Positions 27,882 through 36,782 of a stretch of DNA of 64,000 bases are shown here, in pieces. The stretch is from Xanthomonas sp. NCPPB 1128 (GTDB taxonomy: Bacteria; Pseudomonadota; Gammaproteobacteria; Xanthomonadales; Xanthomonadaceae): positions 1 through 64,000 of the forward strand of contig NZ_LFME01000017.1 in NCBI RefSeq assembly GCF_001043115.1, in the 5' to 3' direction. Each line of letters begins with the position of its first letter. Positions within the stretch are counted from its first letter, which is position 1. The notes below the pieces were generated by a model. It searched no databases, had not been told where the DNA came from, and saw only the letters and a list, made by a program, of their open reading frames with translations. The translations under genes were made by a program, and so were the position numbers.

Positions 27882-27970
27882 AACGCTGCGTTGCACCATG
27901 CAGAATGCCTCGCTTTCTCAAAGTAAAGGTGAGCGCGAGCGCCACGGGCTGATTTGCTGCACTGCAAATT

Positions 27971-27982
27971 GCAATCGATTGC
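27971..27982. promoter_or_regulatory. Candidate SuxR operator (perfect 12-bp palindrome)
   Basis: GCAATCGATTGC, a palindrome with a central CG as LacI-family repressors prefer, in the divergent suxC / suxA region, 110 bases before the suxA start. The AT-rich surroundings (CTGCAAATT just before) also mark this as the promoter zone. Assignment to SuxR is by position. Confidence 0.65.
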
Positions 27983-28091
27983 GGACAGCCGTATCTGTAG
28001 CCCGCCGCACCCACCGTCCGCGCCGCGCCCTGCCCACTCCGGCGGCGGCGCGCCGCCGCCCACTGCACCACTCGCTTCGGGAGAGACAGCG

Positions 28092-30551
28092 ATGCACCAC
28101 CCTTCGATCCGCCTGCAGACCCTGGCCCTGGCCGTCGCCGCGGCGCTGGCCGCACCGGCTGCGCTCGCGCAGCAGACCACGCCCGCCACTACCGACGCCC
28201 CGGCGGCGCAGGGCGACGTGGTCAGCCTGGACTCGGTGTTCGTCACCGGTACCGCCACGCCCAAGAGCAAGCTCAAGTCCAGCGTGTCGGTGAGCACCGT
28301 CGGCGCCGAGGCGATCGAGCAGTCGGCGCCGCGCAGCACCGCCGAGATCTTCCGCAACATTCCCGGCATCCGTTCCGAATCCACCGGCGGCGAAGGCAAC
28401 GCCAACATCGCCGTGCGCGGCCTGCCGGTCGCCTCCGGCGGCGCCAAGTTCCTGCAATTGCAGGAAGACGGCCTGCCGGTGCTGGAGTTCGGCGACATCG
28501 CCTTCGGCAACGCCGACATCTTCCTGCGCGCCGACTACAGCCTGGAGCGCATCGAAGCGATCCGCGGCGGCTCGGCCTCCACCTTCGCCAGCAACTCGCC
28601 CGGCGGCATCATCAACTTCATCAGCAAGACCGGCGAGACCGCCGGCGGCAGCGTCGGCCTCACCCGCGGCCTGGGCGGCTACGACAACACCCGCCTGGAC
28701 TTCGACTACGGCGCACCGTTCGCCGAGCACTGGCAGTTCAACGTCGGCGGCTTCTACCGCCGCGGCGACGGCGTGCGCGATGCCGGCTACACCACCGACA
28801 AGGGCGGCCAGCTCAAGGCCAACCTGACCCGGCTGTTCGACAACGGCTACGTGCGCGTCTACGCCAAGTACCTCAACGACCGCGCCGCCGGCTACCTGCC
28901 GGTGCCGACCCGGGTCAGCGGCAGCGACGGGTCGCCGCACTTCGGCAGCATCGACGGCTTCGATCCCGGCACCGACACGCTGTACAGCCCGTACTTCCGC
29001 AGCAGCGCCACCCTCGACGGCGGCAACAAGCCTTCGCGGGTGGAACTGGGCGACGGCATGCATCCGCTGTCGCGCGCCTTCGGCGCCGAAGCGCAGTTCG
29101 ATATCGGCGGCGGCTGGACCCTGACCGACAAGTTCCGCATCGCCGACACCTCCGGCCGCTTCGTCTCGCCGTTCCCGGCGCAGGTGGCCGATGCAGGCGC
29201 GCTGGCGGCGAGCATCGGCGGCGCCGGTGCCGGCCTGCGCTACGTCGACGGCCCGAACGCCGGCCAGACCTACAGCGGCCTGGCGCTGCGCACGCATCTG
29301 TTCAACGTGCACCTCAACGATTTGGGCAACGCCGTCAACGACTTCAGCCTGGCGCGCGACTTCGCGGCCACCAGCGGCGGCACGCTCAACCTCAAGGCCG
29401 GCTGGTACACCTCGCGGCAGACCATCGACGTGGACTGGACCTGGAACTCCTACGTGCAGTCGCTGGCGCACCGCCCGCGGCTGCTGAACGTGGTCGACGC
29501 CGGCGGCGGCCTGCTGTCGCAGGACGGCCTGTACGCCTACGGCGTGCCGTACTGGGGCCTGGACGTCACCCGCCACTACGACGTGCGTTACGACATCAAC
29601 GCGCCGTACCTGGCGCTGAGCTGGGAGCAGGGCCCGCTGAGCGTGGACGGCAGCCTGCGCTACGACATGGGCCGCGCCCGCGGCACCACCGCCGGCGGCC
29701 TGTTGGCCAGCAACGTCGATGTCGACGGCGACGGCGCGATCGAGGCGCCCGAGCGCAGCGTGGCGACCATCGACTACGCCAACCCCAAGCCCGTGCGCTA
29801 CGACTGGAACTACCTGTCGTACTCGTTCGGCGGCAACTACATGCTCAGCGACGACCTGGCCGCGTTCGCGCGCTACAGCCGCGGCGCCCGCGCCAACGCC
29901 GACCGCCTGCTGTTCGGCGTGGTCCGCGCCGATGGTTCGGTGTCTTCCAACGAGGCGGTGAACTTCGTCAAGCAGCTCGAAGGCGGCCTGAAGTGGCGCA
30001 GCGGCGGGCTGAGCGTGTTCGCCACCGCCTTCGCCGCGCGTACCCAGGAGCAGAACTACGAAGCCACCACCCAGCGCTTCTTCGACCGCACCTACAAGGC
30101 GCACGGCCTGGAGCTGGAAGCCGCATACCGCACCGGCGGCTTCAACCTCAACGGCGGGCTGACCTGGACCGACGCCACCATCGACAAGGACCAGATCACC
30201 CCGGCCAATGCCGGCAACACCCCGCGTCGGCAGGCGCGCTTCGTGTGGCAGCTGACCCCCAGCTACCGTGGCGAACGCTACACCGTGGGCGTCAATGCGA
30301 TCGGCACCACCTCGGCCTACACGCAGGACAGCAACCAGCTGAAGATGCCCGGCTACACCCAGGTCAACCTGTTCGGCGATTACCGCATCACCGATGCGCT
30401 GACCGTCTCGCTCAACGTCAACAACCTGTTCAACACCTTCGGCCTGACCGAAGCCGAGGAGGCCTCGATCGCCGATGCGTCCTCCGGCGTGATCCGCGCG
30501 CGCTCGATTCCGGGCCGCACCTCCAGCATCAGCCTGCGCTACGACTTCTGA
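28092..30551 (+). CDS. suxA: TonB-dependent sucrose receptor, SuxA
   Basis: An 819-residue TonB-dependent outer-membrane transporter. The signal peptide (to about residue 28) is followed by a TonB-box-like DSVFVTGTA, then the plug domain (VSTVGAEAIEQSAPRSTAEI; IRGGSASTFASNSPGGIINF) and a long 22-strand barrel ending SLRYDF. Position in the sux locus identifies it as SuxA, the high-affinity outer-membrane importer of sucrose. ATG at 28092 follows GGGAGAGA. The amylosucrase gene starts 48 bases downstream, so suxA-suxB are one transcription unit. Confidence 0.93.
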   Translation: MHHPSIRLQTLALAVAAALAAPAALAQQTTPATTDAPAAQGDVVSLDSVFVTGTATPKSKLKSSVSVSTVGAEAIEQSAPRSTAEIFRNIPGIRSESTGGEGNANIAVRGLPVASGGAKFLQLQEDGLPVLEFGDIAFGNADIFLRADYSLERIEAIRGGSASTFASNSPGGIINFISKTGETAGGSVGLTRGLGGYDNTRLDFDYGAPFAEHWQFNVGGFYRRGDGVRDAGYTTDKGGQLKANLTRLFDNGYVRVYAKYLNDRAAGYLPVPTRVSGSDGSPHFGSIDGFDPGTDTLYSPYFRSSATLDGGNKPSRVELGDGMHPLSRAFGAEAQFDIGGGWTLTDKFRIADTSGRFVSPFPAQVADAGALAASIGGAGAGLRYVDGPNAGQTYSGLALRTHLFNVHLNDLGNAVNDFSLARDFAATSGGTLNLKAGWYTSRQTIDVDWTWNSYVQSLAHRPRLLNVVDAGGGLLSQDGLYAYGVPYWGLDVTRHYDVRYDINAPYLALSWEQGPLSVDGSLRYDMGRARGTTAGGLLASNVDVDGDGAIEAPERSVATIDYANPKPVRYDWNYLSYSFGGNYMLSDDLAAFARYSRGARANADRLLFGVVRADGSVSSNEAVNFVKQLEGGLKWRSGGLSVFATAFAARTQEQNYEATTQRFFDRTYKAHGLELEAAYRTGGFNLNGGLTWTDATIDKDQITPANAGNTPRRQARFVWQLTPSYRGERYTVGVNAIGTTSAYTQDSNQLKMPGYTQVNLFGDYRITDALTVSLNVNNLFNTFGLTEAEEASIADASSGVIRARSIPGRTSSISLRYDF

Positions 30552-30599
30552 CGAGGACCGCACATCCGCGCCCCGCCCCGGGGCGCGGCCAAGCCCCCC

Positions 30600-32519
30600 A
30601 TGACCGCACCCGCTCCTTCCGCACTGTCCGCGCTCGCTCACACCCTGTGGCAGGCGCATCTGCAACCGGACACCGCCGCCGCGCTGCTGCCGCGCCTGCA
30701 GCGCCACGGCGAACGCCTGCTGGCCCCATTGCACACGCTGTACGGCGCGCATCCTGCGTTCGCGCAGTGGCTGCCGCAGTGGCTGACGCAACTGGCCGCC
30801 GCGGCCAATGCGCGGCCACCGGCGCTGCGCCAGCTCGATGCCGAGCGCGCGCCCGACTGGTTCGCGACGCCGGCAATGCTCGGCTACAGCGCCTACGTCG
30901 ACCGCTTCGCCGGCACGTTGCATGGCGTCGGCGAACGCGTGCGCTATCTGCAGGAACTGGGCGTACGCTACCTGCACCTGCTGCCGTTCCTGCGTGCGCG
31001 CGACGGCGACAACGACGGCGGCTTCGCGGTCAGCGACTACGGCCAGGTCGAACCACGGCTCGGCGACACCGCCGACCTGGCGGCGCTGACCGCTCGCCTG
31101 CGCGCGGCCGGGATCAGCCTGTGCGCCGACTTCGTGCTCAACCACACCGCCGACGACCACCCCTGGGCGCTGGCGGCCAAGCGCGGCGATGCGGGGTATC
31201 CGGACTACTACCACCACTTCCGCGACCGCAGCACGCCGGATGCCTACGAGCGCACCCTGGGCCAGGTGTTCCCGCACACCGCGCCCGGCAACTTCACCTG
31301 GGTGGAGGAAGCCGACGCCTGGCTGTGGACCACGTTCTATCCCTACCAGTGGGACCTGGACTGGAGCAATCCGGCAGTGTTCGGCGAGATGGCGCTGGCG
31401 CTGCTGCACCTGGCCAACCTGGGCGTGGAGGTGTTCCGCCTGGATTCCACCGCCTACCTGTGGAAGCGCCCCGGCACCGACTGCATGAACCAGCCGGAGG
31501 CGCACACGATCCTGCAGGCGCTGCGCGCGCTCACCGACATCCTGGCCCCGGCGGTGCTGCTCAAGGCCGAGGCGATCGTACCGATGGCGCAGTTGCCGCC
31601 CTACTTCGGCGAAGGCGCCGCGCGCGGGCACGAATGCCACCTCGCCTACCACAGCACGCTGATGGCGGCCGGCTGGGTGGCGCTGGCCGAGCAGCGCGGC
31701 GACATCGTGCAGGCGGCGATCGCGCACACGCCGGCGCTGCCGCCGGCCTGCGGCTGGCTCAGCTACGTGCGCTGCCACGACGACATCGGCTGGAACGTGC
31801 TGCAGCGCGAAGCCGCCGGCGGCGATGGCGTCGCCCCGTTCGCGCTGGCGCGCACCGCCCAGTTCTACGCCGGCCGCACACCGGACAGCTATGCCCGCGG
31901 CGAAGCGTTCCAGAGCAGCGGCGACGGCGTGCACGGCAGCAACGGCATGAGCGCGGCGCTGGTCGGCATCGCCGCGGCACTGGACGCCGACGACACCGAC
32001 GCACTGGAGTTGGGCGTGCGCCGCCTGCTGTTGTTGTATGCGGTGGCACTGGCGATGCCGGGCATCCCACTGCTGTACATGGGCGACGAACTGGCCCTGG
32101 GCAATGACGAGGACTACCGCCAAGACCCGCTGCGCCGCCACGAAGGCCGCTGGCTGCACCGCCCGGTCATGGACTGGGCGCGCGCGGCGCAGCGCCACCA
32201 CACCGACAGCCTGCCCGGCCAGGTCTACACCCGCCTGCGCAGGTTGATCGCCGCGCGCGCGGCCACCGCCGCGCTGGCCGCCGATCAGCCGCTGCGCGCG
32301 GTGCCGCTGGGCGATCCCGCCCTGCTCGGCCTGGCGCGCGGCGATGCATTCGTGGCGGTGTACAACTTCAGTGCGCAGCCTATTGCGGTGGATGTCGCCG
32401 ATGCGCTTGGAGCAGGCGACTGGCAGGCCATTGCCGATGGCGGCAAGGATCCAGCAGTGCTGGTGCATTGGGACGGCATCCTGCCCGCCTACGGCCTGCG
32501 CTGGTGGCGGCGCGGCTGA
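30600..32519 (+). CDS. suxB: Amylosucrase / sucrose hydrolase, SuxB (GH13)
   Basis: A 639-residue cytoplasmic GH13 subfamily 4 enzyme that splits sucrose, either hydrolysing it or making alpha-glucan. The (beta/alpha)8 motifs are complete: DFVLNHTADDH (region I), FRLDSTAYLW with nucleophile D282, KAEAIV with acid/base E324, and RCHDDIGW with D394. These positions match the catalytic residues of Neisseria amylosucrase (286, 328, 393). The N-terminal helical domain and C-terminal beta domain are also present. In Xanthomonas SuxB acts mainly as sucrose hydrolase; which activity dominates here cannot be read from sequence. Confidence 0.94.
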   Translation: MTAPAPSALSALAHTLWQAHLQPDTAAALLPRLQRHGERLLAPLHTLYGAHPAFAQWLPQWLTQLAAAANARPPALRQLDAERAPDWFATPAMLGYSAYVDRFAGTLHGVGERVRYLQELGVRYLHLLPFLRARDGDNDGGFAVSDYGQVEPRLGDTADLAALTARLRAAGISLCADFVLNHTADDHPWALAAKRGDAGYPDYYHHFRDRSTPDAYERTLGQVFPHTAPGNFTWVEEADAWLWTTFYPYQWDLDWSNPAVFGEMALALLHLANLGVEVFRLDSTAYLWKRPGTDCMNQPEAHTILQALRALTDILAPAVLLKAEAIVPMAQLPPYFGEGAARGHECHLAYHSTLMAAGWVALAEQRGDIVQAAIAHTPALPPACGWLSYVRCHDDIGWNVLQREAAGGDGVAPFALARTAQFYAGRTPDSYARGEAFQSSGDGVHGSNGMSAALVGIAAALDADDTDALELGVRRLLLLYAVALAMPGIPLLYMGDELALGNDEDYRQDPLRRHEGRWLHRPVMDWARAAQRHHTDSLPGQVYTRLRRLIAARAATAALAADQPLRAVPLGDPALLGLARGDAFVAVYNFSAQPIAVDVADALGAGDWQAIADGGKDPAVLVHWDGILPAYGLRWWRRG

Positions 32520-32583
32520 GTCGGAAACAGCAGCGGCGCCTATAAGCGTCGGTGCTGTACAGCTGCGCTTGTGAGTGCGTGCA

Positions 32584-32607
32584 GTCGGGACTGAAGTCCC
32601 TCCCACA
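32584..32607 (-). repeat. REP palindrome, GTGGGAGGGACTTCAGTCCC type
   Basis: Reverse-strand TGTGGGAGGGACTTCAGTCC followed by CGAC. The internal GGGACT-TC-AGTCCC makes a small hairpin. Other copies lie at 43411 and 43555. Confidence 0.85.
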
Positions 32608-32651
32608 GGCGCGCTCCCCCTTGCTGGCACGCAGCGGCACATCTATGCCTC

Positions 32652-32718
32652 GTAGCAGCGGCGTCAGCCGCGACCAGCGTCAATGGGAACGCCCGTCGCG
32701 GCTGAAGCCGCTCCTACG
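32652..32718. repeat. Inverted pair of GTAG-headed REP palindromes
   Basis: GTAGCAGCGGCGTCAGCCGC.. (32652-32674) faces GTCGCGGCTGAAGCCGCTCC.. (32694-32717). GTAG-headed palindromes like these are dispersed in Xanthomonas and Stenotrophomonas genomes and are linked to REP-associated tyrosine transposases; none is encoded in this window. Confidence 0.85.
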
Positions 32719-32911
32719 GATGACAGAGCACGCCGATGCCAGCGGCACGATCCACTTGCAGCCGTCCTGCCCGGTCAACTTACAAAAGGTGAGTCCGGCG
32801 AGGCGCCACAAAAGCGACTACTAAAAGTACGCGTCGACCGCCGCGCCAGCACCCACCAGACAACGACGCCCTCTCTTATCGAGATGGCGGTCGCCTTGCC
32901 ATTGGACGCAC

Positions 32912-33595
32912 TCACTTCCCGCGCAGCATTCCCAACAAGGCCTCTGCCGCCGCCTCGGACGAGGCCGGATTCTGCCCGGTCACCAAACGGGCGTCCTCGA
33001 CCACGTGCACGCCCCAGTCTGCGACCTTGCTGTACTGACCGCCCAGCCGCTGCAGTTCGTCCTCGACCAGGAACGGCACCACGTCGGTCAGGCCGACCGC
33101 GGCTTCCTCGCCATTGGTGAACCCGGTGACGCGGCGGCCCTGCACCAGGGGCGTGCCACCGGCCGCGGTCACCCGGCGCAGCACGCCAGGCGCATGGCAG
33201 ACGAAGCCGATCGGCTTGCCGGCGCGCGCGAACGCTTCGATCAGCGCGATGGAGTCGCGGTCCTCGGCCAGATCCCATAGCGGGCCGTGGCCGCCCGGGT
33301 AGAACAGTGCGTCGTAGTCGTCCATGCGCACCGACGCCAGCGGCTGCGTGTTCGCCAAGTGCTGCTGCGCCGCCGGGTCGCCCTTGAAGCGGCGGGTGGC
33401 CTCGGTCTGCGCATCCGCTGCATCGCTCTTCGGGTCCAGCGGCGGCTGCCCGCCCTTGGGCGAAGCGAGCGTGATCTCGGCGCCGGCATCCTGGAACGTG
33501 TAGTACGGCGCGGCGAATTCTTCCAGCCAGAAGCCGGTCTTTTTGCCGGTATCGCCCAGCCGGTCGTGCGACGTCAGTACCATCAGGATCTTCAT
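32912..33595 (-). CDS. DJ-1/PfpI-superfamily protein (Hsp31-like class I amidotransferase fold)
   Basis: A 227-residue cytoplasmic protein of the DJ-1/PfpI superfamily. The nucleophile elbow is FVCHAPG, with a nearby acidic residue region YPGGHGPLWDLAED, as in Hsp31/glyoxalase III-like members. Such proteins act as methylglyoxal-handling enzymes, deglycase-like enzymes or stress chaperones; the exact role is not fixed by sequence. ATG at 33595 has an upstream GAGGAGA Shine-Dalgarno. It is preceded on the same strand, after 174 bases, by the triple-repeat protein gene. Confidence 0.85.
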   Translation of the reverse strand: MKILMVLTSHDRLGDTGKKTGFWLEEFAAPYYTFQDAGAEITLASPKGGQPPLDPKSDAADAQTEATRRFKGDPAAQQHLANTQPLASVRMDDYDALFYPGGHGPLWDLAEDRDSIALIEAFARAGKPIGFVCHAPGVLRRVTAAGGTPLVQGRRVTGFTNGEEAAVGLTDVVPFLVEDELQRLGGQYSKVADWGVHVVEDARLVTGQNPASSEAAAEALLGMLRGK

Positions 33596-33769
33596 GCGGG
33601 TCTCCTCGTGAGGGGAAGCGGCCATGCGGGGGCAGGCCGGGCGCCGCAGTATCGGCAGCCGCACATTCGCGGCGGGTGAGCGCCGTGTGGCCGCGTGCCG
33701 CACACCTGGTCCATGCCGATCCGGGCGACTGGTGCGTCCCGCTACGGCGGTGACCAGCACAGCGCCCCG

Positions 33770-35341
33770 TTAGCTCACCTCGCGCAAGGTATACGAGAGG
33801 CGGTACAACTGCCAATCGACCAGGCTGCAGAGTGCATGCAGTCGACCGCCATCCATGTACCAGACGAAATCGCCGGTGTCGTGGGTATGTCCATGCTCGT
33901 CAGGGTCGCGCTGCATACACTGCACGATCTGGTCGGGCGTGAAATGGAACTGCAGGCCGAAGGGCAGCGTGCCATGGAAGCCGTCGCTATCCAGGTCGCC
34001 TGCGCGATGGGCAGTGATGCCGACAAGGCAGTTCGCGTGCGTCTGCGATCCGGACGACGCCGTCGTGTGCGTGCCGCGGCCATCGCCGAGATACAGGGTC
34101 AAGCCATGCCGCGGCAGCAACTCATGCACACGCCCGCACTCGGCGGCCGCGGCGTCGGCAGCATCGCTCCATCCCAATGGCCGCAAAGCAGCACGTACCG
34201 CCGGGTCCCATATCTCCTTCCCCAGCAAGGCGCCGAGCATCTGCAGATCGGGGGCCGTCGGCTCCGGCGCCGGACACGCCTGTGCACCGATCATGCGCAG
34301 GTCGTAGAGGTTCGGCCGGCGCACGTGCACGATGGCGATGCCGGTGCGCGTGGTGTTGTAGCTGACGGTGACGTGCCACTCGCGCGTGACCCACAGATCG
34401 GCCGGCAACCCGTGCAGCATGCGCGCGGCGCGCGGCGTCCCCAACTTGGAGCGCACCGTCGCAGGCGTATCCGCAAACGTCAATGCGAACGGGAGCGCGG
34501 GCGCATAACCGGCATAACCGGAAACGCCCGGCGCGTAGAACGCGACCTGCTTCAGCACGAAGTCGCCATCGCACGCCGGTGCCGGCTCTGGTGCCCTGAA
34601 CAGCCGTCGATAGGTGGCGCCATCCTCGTAGATCAACGCCAGGCTCTGACGCTCGATCTCGTCGATCTCGCTCAGCCGTGCGGCACGCATCGCTTCCGCG
34701 TCGTCGGCGCGCGCGGCGCGATGCGGACGCGCGGTCACCCCGTGCGTGCGCAACCAGGCATCGCACCCGGCATGGTCCGGCGAGGTACCCAACCATCCGA
34801 GCAGGTCCATGGCCTGCATTGCCGGTATCGCCGGCGGCGCAGGTGCGATCGCCGCGGCAGGGCGCCGCCCCTGCCACTGGATCGACAGGTTTTCGAGGCA
34901 GTACCGGTTCGGCAGCGAGAACCGGAACGTCTCTATCTGCGGCGTCTTGCGGCCGCCGAGGAACACCCGCACCAGATAGGGCGCCCGGTAATGCGTCTGC
35001 ACCCCGCCGCGGCACGGCTCCAACGGCGCCCCCAGCGCCGCCTCCAACGTGGCAGGCGTGGCCGCGAAGGACAAACCAAACGGCAAGGTCGCGCCAAAGC
35101 GGCGATGCACGTCCACCGACTCGAACACGAACCACCCGGCGCCTACTGCCGGCTCCAGTGCGATCTCGTTGAAGCTCTCGGTAAGGCCGAACTCCATTGA
35201 GAGCGTCTTGTCCCGGTTCTTGACACGTGTCGTGCAATCGCCCTTCGGCGTCTGCGTGATCCCGCTGGCGGCGAGAAAATCCATCAGCTCCGCGCTGGCG
35301 GAGGTGTGACCGAGCAGGTCGAGCAGGCGTTCGATGTCCAT
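33770..35341 (-). CDS. Uncharacterised protein built from three divergent internal repeats
   Basis: A 523-residue protein with no signal peptide or membrane segment and no family I can name. It contains three units of about 160-175 residues. Each opens with a short helix motif (LLDLLGHTS at 6; MDLLGWLGTS near 178; LQMLGALLG near 363) and carries a core LPFGLSFAATPATLEAALG (about 86), LPFALTFADTPATVRSKLG (about 290) and LPFGLQFHFTPDQIVQCM (about 461). The middle of each unit looks beta-rich. The LPFGLxF-TP-LG core recalls small immunity-like or SMI1-like hypothetical proteins, but this is only a resemblance. ATG at 35341. Third-position GC looks lower than in neighbours, hinting at transfer. 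Confidence 0.75.
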   Translation of the reverse strand: MDIERLLDLLGHTSASAELMDFLAASGITQTPKGDCTTRVKNRDKTLSMEFGLTESFNEIALEPAVGAGWFVFESVDVHRRFGATLPFGLSFAATPATLEAALGAPLEPCRGGVQTHYRAPYLVRVFLGGRKTPQIETFRFSLPNRYCLENLSIQWQGRRPAAAIAPAPPAIPAMQAMDLLGWLGTSPDHAGCDAWLRTHGVTARPHRAARADDAEAMRAARLSEIDEIERQSLALIYEDGATYRRLFRAPEPAPACDGDFVLKQVAFYAPGVSGYAGYAPALPFALTFADTPATVRSKLGTPRAARMLHGLPADLWVTREWHVTVSYNTTRTGIAIVHVRRPNLYDLRMIGAQACPAPEPTAPDLQMLGALLGKEIWDPAVRAALRPLGWSDAADAAAAECGRVHELLPRHGLTLYLGDGRGTHTTASSGSQTHANCLVGITAHRAGDLDSDGFHGTLPFGLQFHFTPDQIVQCMQRDPDEHGHTHDTGDFVWYMDGGRLHALCSLVDWQLYRLSYTLREVS

Positions 35342-35448
35342 GGGGTCCTGGTGTCCGGTGAAGATGCCGCGCCGTCGCGCATCGCGGATGTCACGCGGCC
35401 TTCGAGGCCGGCGTGACGGCGCACCTATCCAGACGAACGAGCGGGCCG

Positions 35449-36774
35449 TTACCCGCCCTCGCGCCGCCGCCCCGGGTCTGCGGGCGGCGCTCCGACCGAC
35501 CCGCCTGCACCCGGGCCGTCGGCATCCACGCGCTCCACCTGGTCCATGCGAATGCGGTTGGCGAACAGCGAGAACGCCAGCATCCCGGCCAGGCCGCTGG
35601 CGCGCGCCACCCACGTCGGCAACCAGCGCGGCGGCGCCAGCACGCCGGACTCGAACAGCGGTGCGAACGCGGCCACGTCCTCCAGCGCCATCTTGCCGGC
35701 GAACAGCCAGCGGCACAGCGGCAGGCGGTCGCGCTGCAGCGCCTGGCGGAAGAAGGTGTGCACCGACACCAGCCCGCGCAGGTACACGGTGTCCTTGGTG
35801 AACGCGGCACCGCCGGTGGTGGGGACGCCGCGGAACACGCGCTGCGCCGAGGAGAAGCTCTCTGCGGGAGACTGTCCGGCCGCGTCGAAGTAGCGGTACA
35901 CCTCGATGAAGTCGGCACCGTCGCGGGCCAGCGCGATCGCTTCGATGCGCAGGCTGATCCGCTTCATCCGCTCGATGTCGATGCTGCCGGTGATCTGCTC
36001 GGCGAACGTCGCCAGGCCTTCCTGGGTGGCGGTGGTGCGCGGCGAGGACAGCGCCAGGCTCGGCAACTGCGCCTGTTGCCGGCCGTTGAGCGCGGTCAGC
36101 GAATGCACCAGCGCCTCATGGTGGAACAGTTGCGCCCGGTCGTAGTCGCTGAAGTGCGCACCGGAGCGCAGGCGGATGCGCTGCGCGCCGGCGGCGGCCT
36201 TGGCCAGCAGGTCCGGATCCAGTTCCACCGTGATCACCCGCGCGCCGAAGAATTCGTCCAGGTCGCGCTGCAGCAGCAGGCGCAGGGCGGTGGCCGAGAC
36301 CGGCACCTGTTCCTCGGCCGAGAACAGCTCGCGGTCCAGCTCCTGGGCGATGCGGATGAAATGGCCGGCGGCCTCGCGGGTGGTGGGACCGTGGCCGGGC
36401 ATCGGGTCGTCCGGCACCCCGAACAGCTGCGCCGAGTACGTGCCCACTGCCGGCGTGCCGAGCGCTTCCAGCAGGGCCGCGGCCAGATCCCAGCTGTGCA
36501 CCGAAGCCTGCAGGTAGGCGCCGAGCGGATGCGCAGGATCGGCGGCCTGGGCGATCGCCGCCAGCTCGCGGCGGGTGTCGGCGAAATCCAGCGTGGGGTA
36601 GTGCACCTGCGGCAGCTGCGGCTGCCCGCGCGCCACGCTCTCCAGGAACGGCGCCTGCAACGCTACCGGCCAACTGGCCAGGGCCAGCAGGCGGATGCCG
36701 CGCACCGCCTTGACCAGCCGTGCGTCGAGCGCGGCGTGGTGGCGGATCTCGGCCGGCAGCGCGCGTTTGGCCAC
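35449..36774 (-). CDS. QEGLA-motif (DUF1704, MATCAP-like) putative metallopeptidase
   Basis: A 441-residue protein of the DUF1704 family, often labelled flavohemoglobin-expression-modulating QEGLA protein. It carries an HExxxH motif (H219-E-A-L-V-H224) and, about 30 residues on, TQEGLATFAEQ (Q251-E252), which would supply the third metal ligand. The same arrangement occurs in the eukaryotic tubulin carboxypeptidase MATCAP, so a zinc carboxypeptidase-like activity is plausible. Start is GTG at 36774, only 8 bases past rsgA and without a clear Shine-Dalgarno, implying coupling to rsgA. Bacterial substrates are unknown. Confidence 0.88.
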   Translation of the reverse strand: MAKRALPAEIRHHAALDARLVKAVRGIRLLALASWPVALQAPFLESVARGQPQLPQVHYPTLDFADTRRELAAIAQAADPAHPLGAYLQASVHSWDLAAALLEALGTPAVGTYSAQLFGVPDDPMPGHGPTTREAAGHFIRIAQELDRELFSAEEQVPVSATALRLLLQRDLDEFFGARVITVELDPDLLAKAAAGAQRIRLRSGAHFSDYDRAQLFHHEALVHSLTALNGRQQAQLPSLALSSPRTTATQEGLATFAEQITGSIDIERMKRISLRIEAIALARDGADFIEVYRYFDAAGQSPAESFSSAQRVFRGVPTTGGAAFTKDTVYLRGLVSVHTFFRQALQRDRLPLCRWLFAGKMALEDVAAFAPLFESGVLAPPRWLPTWVARASGLAGMLAFSLFANRIRMDQVERVDADGPGAGGSVGAPPADPGRRREGG

Positions 36775-36782
36775 GGCCGGCG

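Larger units (their letters stand above)
32520..32911. other. Gap with REP elements (392 bp)
   Basis: Between suxB and the DJ-1/PfpI gene. It contains one GTGGG-type REP and a GTAG-type REP pair (listed separately). Nothing else was recognised. Confidence 0.6.

Noticed and set aside
27918-32642. A 1574-codon minus-strand frame opposite suxA/suxB
   Set aside because: Absence of stops reflects codon bias of the sense genes; Val/Gly/Ala/Arg low-complexity without motifs.
33770-35716. Longer version of the triple-repeat protein starting upstream of 35341
   Set aside because: The extension overlaps the QEGLA gene in another frame and is Arg/Ala-rich; MDIERLLDLLG is a natural start aligned with the other repeats.
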